A DNA stretch of 64,000 bases from Bradyrhizobium sp. CCBAU 53351 (GTDB taxonomy: Bacteria > Pseudomonadota > Alphaproteobacteria > Rhizobiales > Xanthobacteraceae), in NCBI RefSeq assembly GCF_015291745.1, contig NZ_CP030059.1:6537501-6601500 (forward strand), in the 5' to 3' direction. The notes under the pieces were generated by a model. The model saw nothing but the letters and a program-made list of their open reading frames with translations. It was not told where the DNA came from and ran no database searches. This document shows positions 63,739-64,000 of this stretch, in pieces (the stretch's first letter is position 1; each line of letters opens with the position of its first letter). Position numbers and translations under genes: made by a program.

Positions 63739-64000
63739 TCAATTCAGCCAGAGCCGCGGCAGGGCCACGCCGGTGCGCGCCAGCACGGCCATCATGTCGG
63801 CGCGCAAACGCGCCGCATCTTGGGCACAGAACCGCGCCATTGCAAAGCCATTCCAGGCCGAGATTCCGACCTCCCCTGAGAACGAGTCCGAGGCCTCGCG
63901 GATGCGCTCGACCAGAGCCTCGTCACCGGGGACGATCAGGGCCGTGCCGATCGCCGCCCCGCCCCTGGCAACTGCCGATCGCGCGAGCTTTGCGCCGATA
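63739..64000 (-). CDS. ureD: Urease accessory protein UreD, C-terminal part (5' end beyond the window)
   Basis: UreD binds apo-urease and recruits UreF-UreG. Only the last 86 codons are in the window. The minus-strand frame reads RARLRADMMAVLARTGVALPRLWLN-like sequence at the end and GEALVERIREASDSFSGEVGISAWNGFAMARF before it, the UreD/UreH C-terminal pattern (...LPR-x-W). It is the first urease gene in the visible part of the operon, and the promoter should lie beyond position 64000. Confidence 0.9.
   Translation of the reverse strand, partial: IGAKLARSAVARGGAAIGTALIVPGDEALVERIREASDSFSGEVGISAWNGFAMARFCAQDAARLRADMMAVLARTGVALPRLWLN

Overview
The window looks like a chromosomal segment of an alphaproteobacterium of the Bradyrhizobium type. 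The evidence is uniformly high GC, an RcdA/DUF1465 gene beside L31, a TfdA-alpha-like dioxygenase, a DUF2865 gene, a fused CysNC, a ferredoxin-type CysI with DUF934 and DUF2849 partners, and several families of GC-rich inverted repeats between genes. I see no rRNA, tRNA, CRISPR array, transposase or prophage. Genes are dense, with intergenic gaps mostly under 300 bases. Species-level placement is an inference from remembered family sequences, not from a search.

Layout. 1-5.5 kb: an RND multidrug efflux pair (permease cut at the window edge, plus its lipoprotein adaptor) and a cyclopropane-synthase-like methyltransferase. 5.7-8.7 kb: a MotA/ExbB-like channel, its MotB/OmpA-like partner, a GNAT acetyltransferase and a small membrane-anchored protein. 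8.8-13.6 kb: an ABC exporter, rpmE, rcdA, a DUF1192 gene and a quinone oxidoreductase. 13.7-23.7 kb: two c-di-GMP signalling proteins, galU, an MltB-type transglycosylase, a DUF459 SGNH-hydrolase-like protein and a CsbD-like protein. 23.8-30.1 kb: two short-chain dehydrogenases next to the TfdA-like dioxygenase, AlgH/YqgE, a DsbD-alpha-like periplasmic protein, a cysteine-rich secreted peptide and a flippase. 30.3-33.8 kb: a TauE/SafE exporter, 3-hydroxybutyrate dehydrogenase with a patatin, and a CAP-domain lipoprotein.

33.9-45.1 kb is a complete assimilatory sulfate module. Sulfate uptake (sbp-cysT-cysW-cysA) and reduction (cysG-DUF2849-cysI-DUF934-cysH) lie on the minus strand. They are divergent from cysD-cysNC, which activates sulfate, across an AT-rich promoter region. 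The cysG product lacks much of its C-terminal methyltransferase half. 45.4-58 kb: malate synthase G, small stress proteins, a chemoreceptor, an L,D-transpeptidase, an AI-2E-type permease, DUF883 and holin-like proteins, OpgC, a TetR regulator and an HWE-type sensor kinase with a degenerate ATP-binding N box.

58.3-64 kb: a urease operon on the minus strand, read ureD-ureA-ureB-HD-ureC-ABM-ureE-ureF-ureG. Its most striking point is the HD gene between ureB and ureC. Its product matches MESH1-type small alarmone hydrolases almost motif for motif, which suggests a link between urea-nitrogen use and (p)ppGpp. UreE carries a 64-residue tail with 34 histidines.

Most gaps without genes hold inverted-repeat elements. 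At least five sequence families are represented, including a perfect 44-bp palindrome between two convergent genes.
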